Below, in pieces: positions 33,303 through 47,991 of a stretch of 64,000 bases of DNA (the first letter of the stretch is position 1; the number at the start of each line of letters is the position of its first letter). A program made the translations under genes and the position numbers. Source of the stretch: Alkalisalibacterium limincola (GTDB taxonomy: Bacteria > Pseudomonadota > Gammaproteobacteria > Xanthomonadales > Xanthomonadaceae); assembly GCF_008017755.1 (NCBI RefSeq), contig NZ_VRTS01000001.1:434001-498000 (forward strand). The letters are read 5' to 3'. Below the pieces are notes generated by a model. It did no database searches. It was not told the DNA's origin and saw only the letters and a list, made by a program, of their open reading frames with translations.

Positions 33303-34691
33303 CTAGCCAGCGGCGTCGAGCGCCTGCGCCAGCCGTTCCACCGCGATCACCTCCAGGCCCTTGAACTGTCCGGGCTTGGGTACGTTGGCCTTCGGCACGA
33401 TCGCCCGCTTGAACCCGTGCGTGGCGGCTTCCTTGAGCCGCTCCTCCCCGTTCGGCACCGGGCGGATTTCTCCCGAGAGCCCCACCTCGCCGAATGCGAC
33501 CGTCTTCTCGGCCAGTGGCCGGTCACGCAGGCTCGACAGCACCGCCAACAACACCGGCAGGTCCGCCGCGGTCTCCTGTACCCGGATTCCACCGACCACG
33601 TTGACGAACACATCCTGGTCGAACACGCCAACCCCACCGTGGCGGTGCAGCACCGCCAGCAGCATCGCCAGCCGGTTCTGCTCCAGGCCCAGCGTGACCC
33701 GGCGCGGGTTGGCCAACGGACTCTGGTCGACCAGCGCCTGCACCTCGACCAGCAAGGGACGGGTTCCTTCCCGGGTCACCATCACCGCGCTGCCCGGCTG
33801 CGCCGTGGAGCTGCCCGAAAGGAAGATCGCCGACGGGTTCGGGACTTCCTTGAGCCCCTTGTCCGACATCGCGAAGACGCCCAGTTCGTTGACCGCGCCG
33901 AAACGGTTCTTGAACGCCCGCAGCACCCGGAAGCGGCTGCCGGACTCGCCCTCGAAGTACAGCACCGCATCGACCATGTGCTCGAGCACCCGCGGGCCGG
34001 CGATGCCACCCTCCTTGGTGACGTGCCCGACCAGGAACACCGAGGTGCCGGTCTCCTTGGCGAAGCGCACCAGCTTCGCCGCCGATTCGCGCACCTGGCT
34101 GACCGAACCGGGTGCGGAGGTCAGCGTGTCGCTCCACAGGGTCTGGATGGAATCCGCCACCAGCAGGCGCGGGCGTGGCTTGGCCGAGGTGGCGCGGGCG
34201 AGGATCTTCTCCACGCAGGTTTCGGCGAGCGCATTGAGGTCGTCGAGCGGCAGGCCGAGCCGGCGGGCCCGCCCCGCCACCTGGGCCAGGCTTTCCTCAC
34301 CGGTCACGTAGATGGCTGGCTGCGTGGCCGACATCAGCGCCAGCGCCTGCAGCAGCAGGGTGGACTTGCCGATGCCCGGATCGCCTCCGACCAGCACCAC
34401 CGAGCCCTCGACCAGCCCACCGCCCAGCACCCGGTCGAACTCGCCTATCGTCGTCGACACGCGTGCCTGCTCGTCCTGGCTGACGTCCCTCAGCGCGGTC
34501 ACCTCGGCCGCATCGACCCGTCCGGCCCAGCTGCTGCGCGCCTGCCCGGCACCGGACTTGGCGCTGCTGGCAGGCTCGATGACGAATTCACTCAGCGTGT
34601 TCCAGGCCCCGCACTCCCCGCATTGGCCCTGCCAGCGGGTGAAGCTGGCCCCGCACTCGGAACACACGTAGGCGGTCTTGGCCTTGGCCAT
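33303..34691 (-). CDS. radA: DNA repair protein RadA
   Basis: A 462-residue RecA-like branch-migration ATPase. It has an N-terminal zinc finger C10/C13/C24/C27, Walker A GGDPGIGKSTLL, the RadA-specific KNRFG motif and a C-terminal Lon-like domain. The ATG at 34689-34691 is the family start MAKAKTAYVCSECG; an upstream extension in frame is not conserved. It ends three bases from the convergent CorB-type gene. Confidence 0.97.
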   Translation of the reverse strand: MAKAKTAYVCSECGASFTRWQGQCGECGAWNTLSEFVIEPASSAKSGAGQARSSWAGRVDAAEVTALRDVSQDEQARVSTTIGEFDRVLGGGLVEGSVVLVGGDPGIGKSTLLLQALALMSATQPAIYVTGEESLAQVAGRARRLGLPLDDLNALAETCVEKILARATSAKPRPRLLVADSIQTLWSDTLTSAPGSVSQVRESAAKLVRFAKETGTSVFLVGHVTKEGGIAGPRVLEHMVDAVLYFEGESGSRFRVLRAFKNRFGAVNELGVFAMSDKGLKEVPNPSAIFLSGSSTAQPGSAVMVTREGTRPLLVEVQALVDQSPLANPRRVTLGLEQNRLAMLLAVLHRHGGVGVFDQDVFVNVVGGIRVQETAADLPVLLAVLSSLRDRPLAEKTVAFGEVGLSGEIRPVPNGEERLKEAATHGFKRAIVPKANVPKPGQFKGLEVIAVERLAQALDAAG

Positions 34692-34772
34692 CGGGGCATC
34701 GCTCCTTCTCATCGCAGCGCGCAGGGTAACCGCTGCCCGTCTCGCCCGGCGAGACGGAAAAACTCCCGGCCA

Positions 34773-34806
34773 CGAAAAAAGGCCGTGGAGCGTATCCACG
34801 GCCTTT
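34773..34806 (-). terminator. Terminator of tRNA-Thr (and the ispH operon)
   Basis: A 9-bp stem GGCCGTGGA/TCCACGGCC (34781-34789 with 34795-34803) extended by A-T pairs, followed on the minus strand by a run of T (34775-34780). Confidence 0.9.
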
Positions 34807-34812
34807 CCGGTT

Positions 34813-34888
<76 letters not shown>

Positions 34889-34898
34889 GAGGGGCGGA

Positions 34899-34927
34899 AT
34901 TCTAGGCGCGTGGCCGCCCGGGGTCAA
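34899..34927 (-). promoter_or_regulatory. Promoter of tRNA-Thr, overlapping the ispH stop codon
   Basis: On the minus strand TTGACC (34922-34927) and TAGAAT (34899-34904) have a 17-base spacer. The -35 hexamer contains the TGA stop of ispH (34924-34926), so the last codons of ispH are constrained by the promoter. Confidence 0.7.
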
Positions 34928-35883
34928 TCGACCAGCGCGATGCGCAACTCCTTGGGCAAGGCGAAAACCATGTTTTCCTCCTTGCCCGACAGTTCGGTGA
35001 CCGCCCCCGCCCCAAGCGCCTGGAGGCGGTCGATGACGCCGCGCACCAGTATGTCCGGGGCCGAGGCGCCCGCGGTCACGCCCACCGAGCGGCGACCCTT
35101 CACCCAGGCCGGATCGATGTGGCTGGCGTCGTCGATCAGGTGCGCTTGCACGCCCTGGCGTTCTGCCAGCTCGGCAAGGCGGTTGGAATTGGAGCTGTTG
35201 GCCGAACCCACCACCAGCACCAGGTCGCAACGCGAGGCCAGCTCGCGCACGGCATCCTGGCGATTCTGCGTTGCGTAGCAGATGTCGTCGTTGCGCGGCC
35301 CCTGGATGGCCGGGAAGCGGCGCTTGAGCACGTCGATGATCTGCCGGGTGTCGTCGACCGACAGCGTGGTCTGGGTGGTGTGGGCGATGGCGTCGGGCTG
35401 CTCGACTTCCAGGGCCTCGGCCTGGGCGACGTCCTCCACCAGGTAGATGCGGCCCTTGGCCCCATCCCTGGCCCACTGCCCCATCGTGCCTTCCACCTCG
35501 GGATGCCCGGCATGACCGATCAGGATCACGTCGTCGCCCTGGCGGCAGTGCCGCGCCACTTCCAGGTGCACCTTGGTGACCAGCGGGCAGGTCGCGTCGA
35601 ACACCTTCAGGCCACGACGCTCCGCCTCGGCGCGCACGGCCTGCGACACGCCATGCGCCGAGAAGATCACCGTGGCGCCATCGGGCACCTCGTGGAGTTC
35701 CTCGACGAACACCGCTCCGCGCGCGCGCAGCTCCTCGACCACGTAGCGGTTGTGCACCACCTCGTGGCGCACGTAGATCGGCGCGCCCAGCGTGTCGAGG
35801 GCGCGGTTGACGATCTCGATCGCCCGGTCGACGCCGGCGCAGAAGCCGCGGGGGTTGGCGAGCAGCAGGTCCATGGCTCCCAT
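34924..35883 (-). CDS. ispH: 4-hydroxy-3-methylbut-2-enyl diphosphate reductase
   Basis: Iron-sulfur enzyme making IPP and DMAPP in the last step of the MEP isoprenoid pathway. The three cluster cysteines are in NPRGFC (C15), ATCPLV and [11 protein letters not shown]. The chosen ATG (35881-35883) overlaps the lspA stop (TAATG) and has GAGGG four bases upstream, giving 319 residues; the ATG at 35874 would give 316 residues, the E. coli length, but with poor ribosome-binding spacing. lspA-ispH adjacency is conserved. Confidence 0.96.
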   Translation of the reverse strand: MGAMDLLLANPRGFCAGVDRAIEIVNRALDTLGAPIYVRHEVVHNRYVVEELRARGAVFVEELHEVPDGATVIFSAHGVSQAVRAEAERRGLKVFDATCPLVTKVHLEVARHCRQGDDVILIGHAGHPEVEGTMGQWARDGAKGRIYLVEDVAQAEALEVEQPDAIAHTTQTTLSVDDTRQIIDVLKRRFPAIQGPRNDDICYATQNRQDAVRELASRCDLVLVVGSANSSNSNRLAELAERQGVQAHLIDDASHIDPAWVKGRRSVGVTAGASAPDILVRGVIDRLQALGAGAVTELSGKEENMVFALPKELRIALVD

Positions 35884-36368
35884 TATCCCTCTTTCTGCTG
35901 GCGGAACCCGAACACGACGATACCGATCGCACCGGCCACGATCGCCGAGTCGGCCAGATTGAAGGCCGGGTAGTTGTAGCTGCCGATGTAGACGTCGACG
36001 AAATCGACCACATGCCCCCAGCGCAGCCGGTCGTAGAGGTTGCCCAGCGCGCCGCCGATGATCAGCGCGAACGGCAGCGCGGTGCGCCAGTCGTTTCGCG
36101 GCGTGTTGCGCAGCCACACCACCAGCATCGCACTGATGCCGATCGCGGCGACCGAGAAGAACCAGCGCTGCCAGCCCGAGGCGCTGGCCAGGAAGCTGAA
36201 CGCCGCGCCTTCGTTGAACACCAGCGTCCAGTAGAAGACGCCCTCGATCACCGCCACCGGCCGGTAGGGCTCCAGCAGGTCCAGGGCGAGGTACTTGGTG
36301 GCCAGGTCCAGCGCGATCACGGCCAGCGACAGCCACAGCCACGGAAGGGCATTGGGTTTAACACTCAC
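35883..36368 (-). CDS. lspA: Lipoprotein signal peptidase (signal peptidase II)
   Basis: A 161-residue integral membrane aspartyl protease that cleaves prolipoprotein signal peptides (such as that of MltD here). It has four hydrophobic segments and the catalytic Asp pair in [15 protein letters not shown] and FNLADSAI. I chose the GTG at 36366-36368 because GGAG lies six bases upstream; the longer frame would overlap ileS. It lies between ileS (43-base gap) and ispH (one-base overlap). Confidence 0.95.
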   Translation of the reverse strand: MSVKPNALPWLWLSLAVIALDLATKYLALDLLEPYRPVAVIEGVFYWTLVFNEGAAFSFLASASGWQRWFFSVAAIGISAMLVVWLRNTPRNDWRTALPFALIIGGALGNLYDRLRWGHVVDFVDVYIGSYNYPAFNLADSAIVAGAIGIVVFGFRQQKEG

Positions 36369-36411
36369 GGCATTCTCCGGATCGGCGCAGCGCGGGCCGC
36401 GCCGTTTGGGC

Positions 36412-39249
36412 TCAGAACCAGCGACGATCCTCGCCGGCCCCCTCGATGTTGTCGACGCAGCGGCCGCAGATTTCCGGGTGCTCCGGGTTCGCGCCCACGT
36501 CGTCGCGGTAATGCCAGCAGCGGATGCACTTGGCATGGCTGCTCCTGGTCGCCCGCACCCACACGTCGGCCTCGCCGGGACGCACCGCGTCCCCGGCACG
36601 CTCAGCCACCGGCTTGAGGGCCACGCTCGAGGTGATGAACAGGAAGCGCAGCTCGTCCGCCATGGGCGCGAGCTTCGCGACCAGGGGCTCGGGCGCGCAC
36701 ACCTCGACCCCGGCCTCCAGTGCCGCGCCGAGCTGCCCGGCGCCACGCATCGGCTCCAGCACCGCGTACACCGCCTCGCGAAGCTTGAGCAGCGCGTCGA
36801 AGTCCGCCGGCGACAACGGCGCGTCGTCGGGCAACGGCGAGAGGCCGTCGTACCAGGTCTCGAACAGCACGCTGTCGCCGCGCTCGCCGGGCAGGTGCGC
36901 CCACATCTCCTCGGCGGTGAAGCTCAGGATCGGCGCGACCCAGCGCACGAACGCCTCGGCCACGTGGTACATCGCGGTCTGCGCCGAGCGCCGGCCGCGG
37001 CTGTCCTCGCCCATCGTGTAGAGGCGGTCCTTGGTCACGTCCAGGTACAGCGCGCCCAGGTCGACCGAACAGAAGTTGCCCAGCGACTGCACGATCTCGG
37101 CGAAGTCGTAGCGCTCGTAGGCCGCCTCGATCTTCGCCTGCAGCGCGTGCGCGCGGTGCACGATCCAGCGGTCCAGCAGCACCATGTCCGCCGCCGGCAC
37201 CACGTGCCGGGCCGGGTCGAAGCCGGCCAGGTTGCCCAGCAGGAAGCGCGCGGTATTGCGGATGCGGCGATAGCCGTCGCCGGAACGCTTGAGGATCTCG
37301 TCGCTGACCGACATCTCGTTGCGGTAGTCCGCGCCGGCCACCCACAGCCGCAGCACGTCGGCCCCCATCGCGTCGACCACCTTCTGCGGGGCGACCACGT
37401 TGCCGACCGACTTGGACATCTTGCGGCCGTCCTTGTCGACGGTGAAGCCGTGCGTCAGGCACTGCCGGTACGGTGCCACCCCATCGATCGCCACGCCGGT
37501 CAGCAGCGAGCTCTGGAACCAGCCCCGGTGCTGGTCGGAGCCCTCCAGGTACAGGTCGGCCGGCTTGCCGATGCCGCGTGCCGCCAGCACCGCCTCATGG
37601 GTGACGCCCGAGTCGAACCAGACATCGAGGATGTCGGTGACCTTCTCGTAATCGTCGGCGTCCCCGCCCAGCCATTGAGCCGGGTCGAGCGCGTACCAGG
37701 CGTCGATGCCGCCCTGCTGCACCAGGTCGGCGGCGCGGCGCATCAGTTCCACCGAGCGCGGATGCGGCTCGCCGGTCTCGCGGTGCGAGAACAGCGCGAT
37801 CGGCACGCCCCAGGTGCGCTGCCGGCTGATGCACCAGTCCGGGCGGCCCGACACCATGCCGGCGATGCGCTCGCGGCCCCAGCCGGGCACCCAGCGCACA
37901 CTGTCGATGGCCGCCAGCGCGTCGCGGCGCAGGCCGGCCTTCTCCATCGAGATGAACCACTGCGCGGTGGCGCGGAAGGCAACCGGGGTCTTGTGCCGCC
38001 AGCAGTGCGGGTAGCTGTGGGTGATCGTCTCCTGTGCCAGCAGGTGGCCGCTCTTCGCCAGCGCGTCGGTGATCAGCGGGTTCGCCTTCCACAGGTGGAC
38101 CCCGGCGATCTCGTGCTCGCCGGCCTTCGGCGTGCCCGGCAGGTAGGTGCCGTTGCCGGCGACCGGATTGAGCACCTCCAGTCCGTAGACCTTGCCGACC
38201 GCGAAGTCCTCCTGGCCGTGGCCGGGCGCGGTGTGCACCGCGCCGGTGCCATCCTCGGCGGAAACGTGGTCGCCCAGGATCACCGGCACCTGTCGCGCGT
38301 AGAACGGGTGCTGCAGCGCCAGGTGCTCCAGCGCCGCGCCCCTGGCATGGCCCAGCACCTTCACCGCATCGACGCCGTAGCGCTTCAGCGCCGGGCCCGC
38401 CAGCGCCTCGGCCAGCACCAGCAGCACGCGGCGACCGTTGCGCAACGGCCCCTCGACCAGCACGTAGTCCAGCTCCGCGCCCAGGGTGACGGCCATGCTG
38501 GCCGGCAGCGTCCACGGCGTGGTGGTCCAGATCGGCAGTGCCACGATCGCGTCGCCTGCCTCGGCACCGAACTTCGCCGCCAGCACCGCAGGATCGATCG
38601 CGTCGTAGGCCACGTCCACGGCCGGCGACTGCTTGTCGGCGTACTCGATCTCGGCCTCGGCCAGGGCCGAGCCGCAGTCGAAGCACCAGTGCACCGGCTT
38701 GGCGCCGCGCACCAGGTGCCCGCGCTCGACGATCTTCGCCAGCGCGCGCAGCATGTCGGCCTCGTAGGCGGAGTCCATCGACCGGTACGGGTTGTCCCAC
38801 TCGCCCAGCACGCCCAGGCGCTTGAAGTCCGCGCGCTGCAGGTCGATCTGCTCGGCGGCGTACTCGCGGCACTTCTGACGGAAGCCGGCGGCGTCGAGCT
38901 TGGTGCCGACCTTGCCGAACTTCTTCTCGATCGCCACCTCGATCGGCAGGCCGTGACAGTCCCAGCCGGGAACGTAGCCGGCGTCGAAGCCAGCCAGCAG
39001 CCGCGACTTCACCACCACGTCCTTGAGGATCTTGTTGACCGCATGGCCGATGTGGATCGTGCCGTTGGCGTACGGGGGCCCGTCGTGCAGCACGAAGGGC
39101 TCGCGTCCACGCGCCTTCTCGCGGATGCGGCCGTACAGGTCGTCGGCGTACCACTGCTCGAGTGCCTTTGGCTCGCGCTTGGGCAGGTCGCCGCGCATCG
39201 GGAATTCCGTGGCGGGAAGGTGGATGGTGTGCTTGTAGTCCTGGCTCAC
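36412..39249 (-). CDS. ileS: Isoleucyl-tRNA synthetase
   Basis: A 945-residue class I synthetase. The ATP-binding motifs are HIGH (in [13 protein letters not shown], about 65-68) and KMSKS (in [11 protein letters not shown]). The CP1 editing domain has [10 protein letters not shown], and the C-terminal zinc finger has CIRCWHY and CGRCVDNI. The bacterial IleS1-like form with this zinc finger is usually mupirocin-sensitive, which is inference. Its start overlaps the ribF stop by four bases. Confidence 0.98.
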   Translation of the reverse strand: MSQDYKHTIHLPATEFPMRGDLPKREPKALEQWYADDLYGRIREKARGREPFVLHDGPPYANGTIHIGHAVNKILKDVVVKSRLLAGFDAGYVPGWDCHGLPIEVAIEKKFGKVGTKLDAAGFRQKCREYAAEQIDLQRADFKRLGVLGEWDNPYRSMDSAYEADMLRALAKIVERGHLVRGAKPVHWCFDCGSALAEAEIEYADKQSPAVDVAYDAIDPAVLAAKFGAEAGDAIVALPIWTTTPWTLPASMAVTLGAELDYVLVEGPLRNGRRVLLVLAEALAGPALKRYGVDAVKVLGHARGAALEHLALQHPFYARQVPVILGDHVSAEDGTGAVHTAPGHGQEDFAVGKVYGLEVLNPVAGNGTYLPGTPKAGEHEIAGVHLWKANPLITDALAKSGHLLAQETITHSYPHCWRHKTPVAFRATAQWFISMEKAGLRRDALAAIDSVRWVPGWGRERIAGMVSGRPDWCISRQRTWGVPIALFSHRETGEPHPRSVELMRRAADLVQQGGIDAWYALDPAQWLGGDADDYEKVTDILDVWFDSGVTHEAVLAARGIGKPADLYLEGSDQHRGWFQSSLLTGVAIDGVAPYRQCLTHGFTVDKDGRKMSKSVGNVVAPQKVVDAMGADVLRLWVAGADYRNEMSVSDEILKRSGDGYRRIRNTARFLLGNLAGFDPARHVVPAADMVLLDRWIVHRAHALQAKIEAAYERYDFAEIVQSLGNFCSVDLGALYLDVTKDRLYTMGEDSRGRRSAQTAMYHVAEAFVRWVAPILSFTAEEMWAHLPGERGDSVLFETWYDGLSPLPDDAPLSPADFDALLKLREAVYAVLEPMRGAGQLGAALEAGVEVCAPEPLVAKLAPMADELRFLFITSSVALKPVAERAGDAVRPGEADVWVRATRSSHAKCIRCWHYRDDVGANPEHPEICGRCVDNIEGAGEDRRWF

Positions 39250-40196
39250 TGCGAGGCCCGTGTTTTGTGTACGTTGAGGAGGTTCCTGGCGGCCGCGGCA
39301 TCGCGGTCCATCTGCGCAACCAGCGCATCCAGGTTGTCGAATTTCTCTTCGTCGCGAAGCTTTGCGACGAATTCGACCCCGATGCGGCGCCCATACAGGT
39401 CGCCCTCGAAGTCGAACACATGGGTTTCCAGCAGCGGCTCGGCGCCATCGACGGTCGGCCGCGTGCCCAGGCTCGACACTGCCGGCATCGGCACCGGGCC
39501 CACGCCGTGGACGCGGGTGGCAAAGATACCGCGAAGCGCAGGTACCTTGCCGCCCAATCGCAGGTTGGCGGTCGGGTAGCCCAGTTGCCGCCCGAGCTGG
39601 CGCCCGCGAGCCACGCGGCCCGAGATCCGGTAGCCGTGGCCCAGCATCTCCGCCACCACGTCCAGCTCGCCCTCGCCCAGAAGCGCGCGGATGCGGCTGG
39701 CCGACACGCGGCTGCCGCCGATGTCGACCTGGTCCATGACGCGTGCTTCGAAGCCCAGCTCCGCCCCGAGGCCGCGCAGCGTGTCGATGTCGCCGCTGCG
39801 GCCACGGCCGAAGCGGAAGTCAGGCCCCACCCAGACTTCACGCGCGTTGAGCCGCTGGCCGATCACCCGGCGCACGAAGTCCTCGGCCGGAATCGCCGCC
39901 AGCGCGGCGTTGAAGCGCAACAGCCCGATCACGTCCACGCCCAGCGCCAGCAGGCCCTCGATGCGGGCCCGTGGCAGCGTCAGGCGTGCCGGCGCACGGT
40001 CGCCACCGAAGAATTCCCGCGGCAGCGGCTCGAAACTCAGTACCGCGGCTGCCAGCCCGGACTCGTGCGCACGGCCGACCACGCGGCCGACCAGCGCCTG
40101 ATGGCCCAGGTGCAGGCCGTCGAAGGCACCGATACAGACCACGCTGCCCCGCGGGCTGACGCACCCGCCGTCGACGTCCCTGAAAAGCCTGCTCAT
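39246..40196 (-). CDS. ribF: Bifunctional riboflavin kinase / FAD synthetase
   Basis: A 316-residue protein with an N-terminal FAD synthetase nucleotidyltransferase domain ([13 protein letters not shown] with the HxGH motif, and SASRIRALL) and a C-terminal flavokinase domain ([35 protein letters not shown]). It makes FMN and FAD, which the Rnf subunits and ArsH encoded in this window need. ATGA overlap with ileS; murJ lies 34 bases upstream. Confidence 0.97.
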   Translation of the reverse strand: MSRLFRDVDGGCVSPRGSVVCIGAFDGLHLGHQALVGRVVGRAHESGLAAAVLSFEPLPREFFGGDRAPARLTLPRARIEGLLALGVDVIGLLRFNAALAAIPAEDFVRRVIGQRLNAREVWVGPDFRFGRGRSGDIDTLRGLGAELGFEARVMDQVDIGGSRVSASRIRALLGEGELDVVAEMLGHGYRISGRVARGRQLGRQLGYPTANLRLGGKVPALRGIFATRVHGVGPVPMPAVSSLGTRPTVDGAEPLLETHVFDFEGDLYGRRIGVEFVAKLRDEEKFDNLDALVAQMDRDAAAARNLLNVHKTRASQ

Positions 40197-40230
40197 CCGT
40201 TCAAGTATAGCGGCATGGTGCCGGCGCTTC

Positions 40231-41793
40231 TCAGCCGGCGAAGCGCAGTTCGCGCGGGCGCCAGCCGGTCAGCAGCAGCCCGGCCCCATAGGCCGCGGCA
40301 CCCGCGCCCACGACGCCCAGCAGCACGCCCCAGCGCATCCATTCGCCGAGCGCGCTGAACTCGCCGATCCAGGCGCGCAGCGCCAGTACCACGACCGCCA
40401 TCGCCACACAGCCGGCCATCAGGCGCAGCAGGTGCCGGCCCCAGCCGGGCGAGGGCTGGTACAGGCCGTCGCGCTTGAGGTAGCGCCACAGCAGCGCCGC
40501 GTTGACCGCGCCGGCGATCGCCGTGGCCAGCGCGATGCCGGCATGCGCGCCCGGGGTACCGGTCAACCACAGCGGCGTGGTGATCGCGATGGTCAGCACC
40601 ACGTTGGCCACCACCGTCGCGATCGCCGCCTTCATCGGCGTCTTCGTGTCCTGGCGGGCGAAGAAGGCCGGCGCCAGCACCTTGGTCAGCATGAAGAACG
40701 GGATTCCCAGGCTCATCGCGATGACCGCGTAGGCGGTCATGGTGCTGTCGAGCGCGGTGAAGGCACCGCGCTCGAACACCGTCGTCACCACCGGCTCGGC
40801 CAGCAGCACCAGGCCCAGCGCCGCCGGCAGCGCCAGCAGCAGCACCTGCCGCAGCCCCCAGTCCAGGGCACTGGAGAAGCCGGCGCCATCGGTGGCGGCG
40901 AAGCGGCTGGACAGGTGCGGCAGGATCACCGTGCCCAGCGCCACGCCGAACAGGCCCAGCGGGAACTCGACCAGGCGGTCGGAGTACCACAGCCAGGTCT
41001 GGCTGCCGGTCACCAGCAAGGAGGCGAACAGCGTGCCGACGATCAGGTTGAACTGCGCCACCGAGGACGAGAACAGCGTGGGCAGCATCAGCTTGAAGAC
41101 CCGGCGCACGCCCTCGTGCCTGAAGTTGATCCGCGGCCGCGGTGCCAGCCCCAGCCGCCCCAGCGCCGGCCACAGCAGCAGCAGCTGGGCGAAGCCCGCC
41201 GCCAGCACGCCCCAGGCCAGCGCCATGATCGGCACGTCGAAATAGCCGGTGAAGAACAGCATCGCCGCGATCAGCATCAGGTTGTGCAGCACCGGCGTCA
41301 CCGCCGGCAGCCCGAAGCGCCCGAAGCTGTTGAGCACGCCACCGGCCAGCGCCACCATCGAGATGAAGCCCAGGTACGGGAACACGATGCGCAACATGTC
41401 CGAGGCCAGCTCGAACTTGCCCGGCTCGTTGAGCGTGCCCGGGGCGATCGCGCCGACGATCAGCGGCGCGGCAAGCATGCCCAGGCCGCTGACCAGCCAC
41501 ACCACCGCGAACAGGGCGCCGGCGATGTGGTCGAGGAAATCCTTCAGCGCGGCACGGTCGCCCGACTCCTTGATGGCCGAGAAGGTCGGCACGAAGGCCA
41601 TCGCGAACGAGCCCTCGGCGAAGATCCGCCGCAGGTAGTTCGGGATGCGGTAGGCGATGGTGAACGCATCCGTGGCGCTGCCGGCGCCGAACAGCGCCGC
41701 CTGCACCACGTCGCGGGCGAATCCGGCGATGCGCGAGAGGAAGGTCATCGCGCTGAACACCGCGGTGGAACGAAGCAGACGGGGCCGGCTCAC
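40231..41793 (-). CDS. murJ: Lipid II flippase MurJ
   Basis: A 520-residue MOP-superfamily protein with about 14 membrane segments. The signature FGAGSATDAFTIAYRIPNYLRR continues into IFAEGSFAMAFVPTF near the N-terminus. It moves lipid II across the inner membrane for peptidoglycan synthesis. The start is uncertain: I use the GTG at 41791-41793 (GGGGGG upstream); a GTG at 41799 is possible. The upstream neighbour rpsT is divergent, a conserved pairing. First gene of murJ-ribF-ileS-lspA-ispH. Confidence 0.95.
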   Translation of the reverse strand: MSRPRLLRSTAVFSAMTFLSRIAGFARDVVQAALFGAGSATDAFTIAYRIPNYLRRIFAEGSFAMAFVPTFSAIKESGDRAALKDFLDHIAGALFAVVWLVSGLGMLAAPLIVGAIAPGTLNEPGKFELASDMLRIVFPYLGFISMVALAGGVLNSFGRFGLPAVTPVLHNLMLIAAMLFFTGYFDVPIMALAWGVLAAGFAQLLLLWPALGRLGLAPRPRINFRHEGVRRVFKLMLPTLFSSSVAQFNLIVGTLFASLLVTGSQTWLWYSDRLVEFPLGLFGVALGTVILPHLSSRFAATDGAGFSSALDWGLRQVLLLALPAALGLVLLAEPVVTTVFERGAFTALDSTMTAYAVIAMSLGIPFFMLTKVLAPAFFARQDTKTPMKAAIATVVANVVLTIAITTPLWLTGTPGAHAGIALATAIAGAVNAALLWRYLKRDGLYQPSPGWGRHLLRLMAGCVAMAVVVLALRAWIGEFSALGEWMRWGVLLGVVGAGAAAYGAGLLLTGWRPRELRFAG

Positions 41794-41831
41794 GCGCACG
41801 CCCCCCGCTGGCCGGCATTCATCCGACCCAA

Positions 41832-41860
41832 TTGACTCAATCGCATGGATGACCCATAAT
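41832..41860 (+). promoter_or_regulatory. Promoter of rpsT
   Basis: TTGACT (41832-41837) and CATAAT (41855-41860) with a 17-base spacer, 86 bases before the rpsT start. Confidence 0.75.
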
Positions 41861-41945
41861 TTCCGGTCTTGATTTGCGTGCGCGCCTGCGCGCCCATTTC
41901 CCCAGTCAACACGATCCACCGATCCTCAATTTCCAGGAAACAGCC

Positions 41946-42215
41946 GTGGCAAACATCCAGTCCGCCAAGAAGCGCGCCCGTCAGACCATTGTCCGCAATG
42001 CGCGCAACGCCAGCCAGCGCTCCATGCTGCGCACTTCGGTCAAGAAGGTCATCAAGGCCATCGAGGCCAATGACGTCGCCGCCGCCGAGGCCGCCTACGC
42101 CACCGCCGTGCCGATCCTCGATCGCTACGCCGCCCGTGGCCTGATCCACAAGAACAAGGCTGCCCGCCACAAGAGCCGCATCAACGCCCGCATCAAGGCC
42201 ATCAAGGCCGCCTGA
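41946..42215 (+). CDS. rpsT: 30S ribosomal protein S20, GTG start
   Basis: An 89-residue basic ribosomal protein that contacts 16S rRNA. The product begins with the family sequence (M)[12 protein letters not shown] only if the GTG at 41946-41948 is used. It has its own promoter and a strong terminator, so it is monocistronic. Confidence 0.97.
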   Translation: MANIQSAKKRARQTIVRNARNASQRSMLRTSVKKVIKAIEANDVAAAEAAYATAVPILDRYAARGLIHKNKAARHKSRINARIKAIKAA

Positions 42216-42237
42216 TCGGGTTCCGGATCGGTAAACG

Positions 42238-42267
42238 AAAAAGCCAGCCCCCGGGGCTGGCTTTTTT
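42238..42267 (+). terminator. Terminator of rpsT
   Basis: An 11-bp stem AAGCCAGCCCC/GGGGCTGGCTT around 42241-42263, flanked by an A-run before and a T-run after, so it could work in both directions between rpsT and obg. Confidence 0.9.
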
Positions 42268-42378
42268 GTTGGGCCGACGGACGACCACCCCCTCCGGGTG
42301 CCGGCCACCGCTGCCACGGACCCGGCAGGCGAAGGCGTCATCGGCATGCCCGTCCCCCGGGGGGCCGCGGGGCCGGCC

Positions 42379-43960
<1,582 letters not shown>

Positions 43961-43978
43961 GACTTACTCTCCTAACGC

Positions 43979-44290
43979 TCAGGCCGTGATGCCGGTGACT
44001 TCGATCTCGGTGTAGTGCTGCCGGTGGCCCATCTGCTTGCGATGGTGCTTGCGCCGGCGGAACTTGACGATCCGGATCTTGTCGTGGCGACCGTGGCTCT
44101 TGATACGCACCTCGACCAGCGCGCCGTCCACCTTCGGGCTGCCGACCGTGATGGACTCGCCATCACCGATCATCAGCACGTTGTCGATCTTGATGGTGTC
44201 ACCCTCTTCGCCGTCGAGCTTCTCGACGCGCAGGTATTCACCCTTCATCACGCGGTACTGCTTACCGCCGGTGACGATGACTGCGTACAT
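43979..44290 (-). CDS. rplU: 50S ribosomal protein L21
   Basis: A 103-residue ribosomal protein, the E. coli length, with [14 protein letters not shown] and the C-terminal signature [16 protein letters not shown]. First gene of rplU-rpmA; divergent from uvrA across 279 bases in which I see no confident promoter. Confidence 0.98.
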   Translation of the reverse strand: MYAVIVTGGKQYRVMKGEYLRVEKLDGEEGDTIKIDNVLMIGDGESITVGSPKVDGALVEVRIKSHGRHDKIRIVKFRRRKHHRKQMGHRQHYTEIEVTGITA

Positions 44291-44569
44291 GACTGATTCC
44301 TCTGTAGTTATTCTGTCGTGTTACGAACTGCTGGCAAGGCCAGTCGCCCCGCAAGTGGCGGGACAGAAGCGGAATTGTCTCCGAATCCGGACCTGAAAGC
44401 AACTCCCCGGCAGCCACGCCAGGGGGCACGCGCGGAGACTGGCGCGCGCCGGCCCGGCCAGCCAGGCCAGGCCGAACGCCCCCGAAACGTCCGGCGTGCC
44501 CAGGGGACCGCCTGCCGCGGGCGCACTGCTATGCTGATGTGTTCCGGCCACCGCCCCCTACGGAACCGC

Positions 44570-47478
<2,909 letters not shown>

Positions 47479-47482
<4 letters not shown>

Positions 47483-47886
47483 GCACCCCGCTGTTCAACG
47501 CGCGCATCGCCGTGCGCTGGAGCGATCTCGACGCGTTCAACCACGTCAACAACGCCACCTACCTCACCTACCTGGAGGAAGCGCGCCTGCAGTGGCTGGA
47601 CGCGCTCGAGGGCGAGTGGATCAGCGAGGGCGCTGCCCCGGTGCTGGCCGCCTCCCAGCTCAACTACCGGCGACCGATCGAGTGGCCAGCGACGCTGCAG
47701 GTCGAATTGGCGGTCGAGCGCCTGGGATCGTCGAGCCTGACGTTGTCGCACCGCATCCTCGACGAATCCGGTGGGCAACTGCATTGCGACGGGCACGTGG
47801 TGACCGTGTGGATCGACCCCCGCTCGGGCCGTCCGGTACCGCTTCCCGACGCCGTGCGCAGCGGCTGCGAGCCTGCTGCCGGCTAA
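47479..47886 (+). CDS. Acyl-CoA thioesterase, 4-hydroxybenzoyl-CoA thioesterase hotdog family
   Basis: A 135-residue hotdog-fold protein. The active-site motif is [23 protein letters not shown], with D18 as the expected catalytic Asp, plus H22 and N24. The acyl group is unknown; short- or branched-chain acyl-CoA is typical. ATGA overlap with uvrA indicates translational coupling, though no functional link to repair is implied. Confidence 0.88.
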
Positions 47887-47991
47887 ACGCCGGGCACCGC
47901 CTGCGTGCAGCCGGGCGCACTCCTGGGGTAAACGTAGGCGTCGTCGTGCCGCGTCGAGCGGCTCGACCCCGCCGGACCCCAGGAGCCCCGC

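Noticed and set aside
36295-39579. A 1094-codon open frame on the plus strand opposite ileS
   Set aside because: Same cause; ileS on the minus strand has all synthetase motifs. Similar long antisense frames opposite htpG, ppiD, ffh, tig, obg and clpX were dismissed for the same reason.
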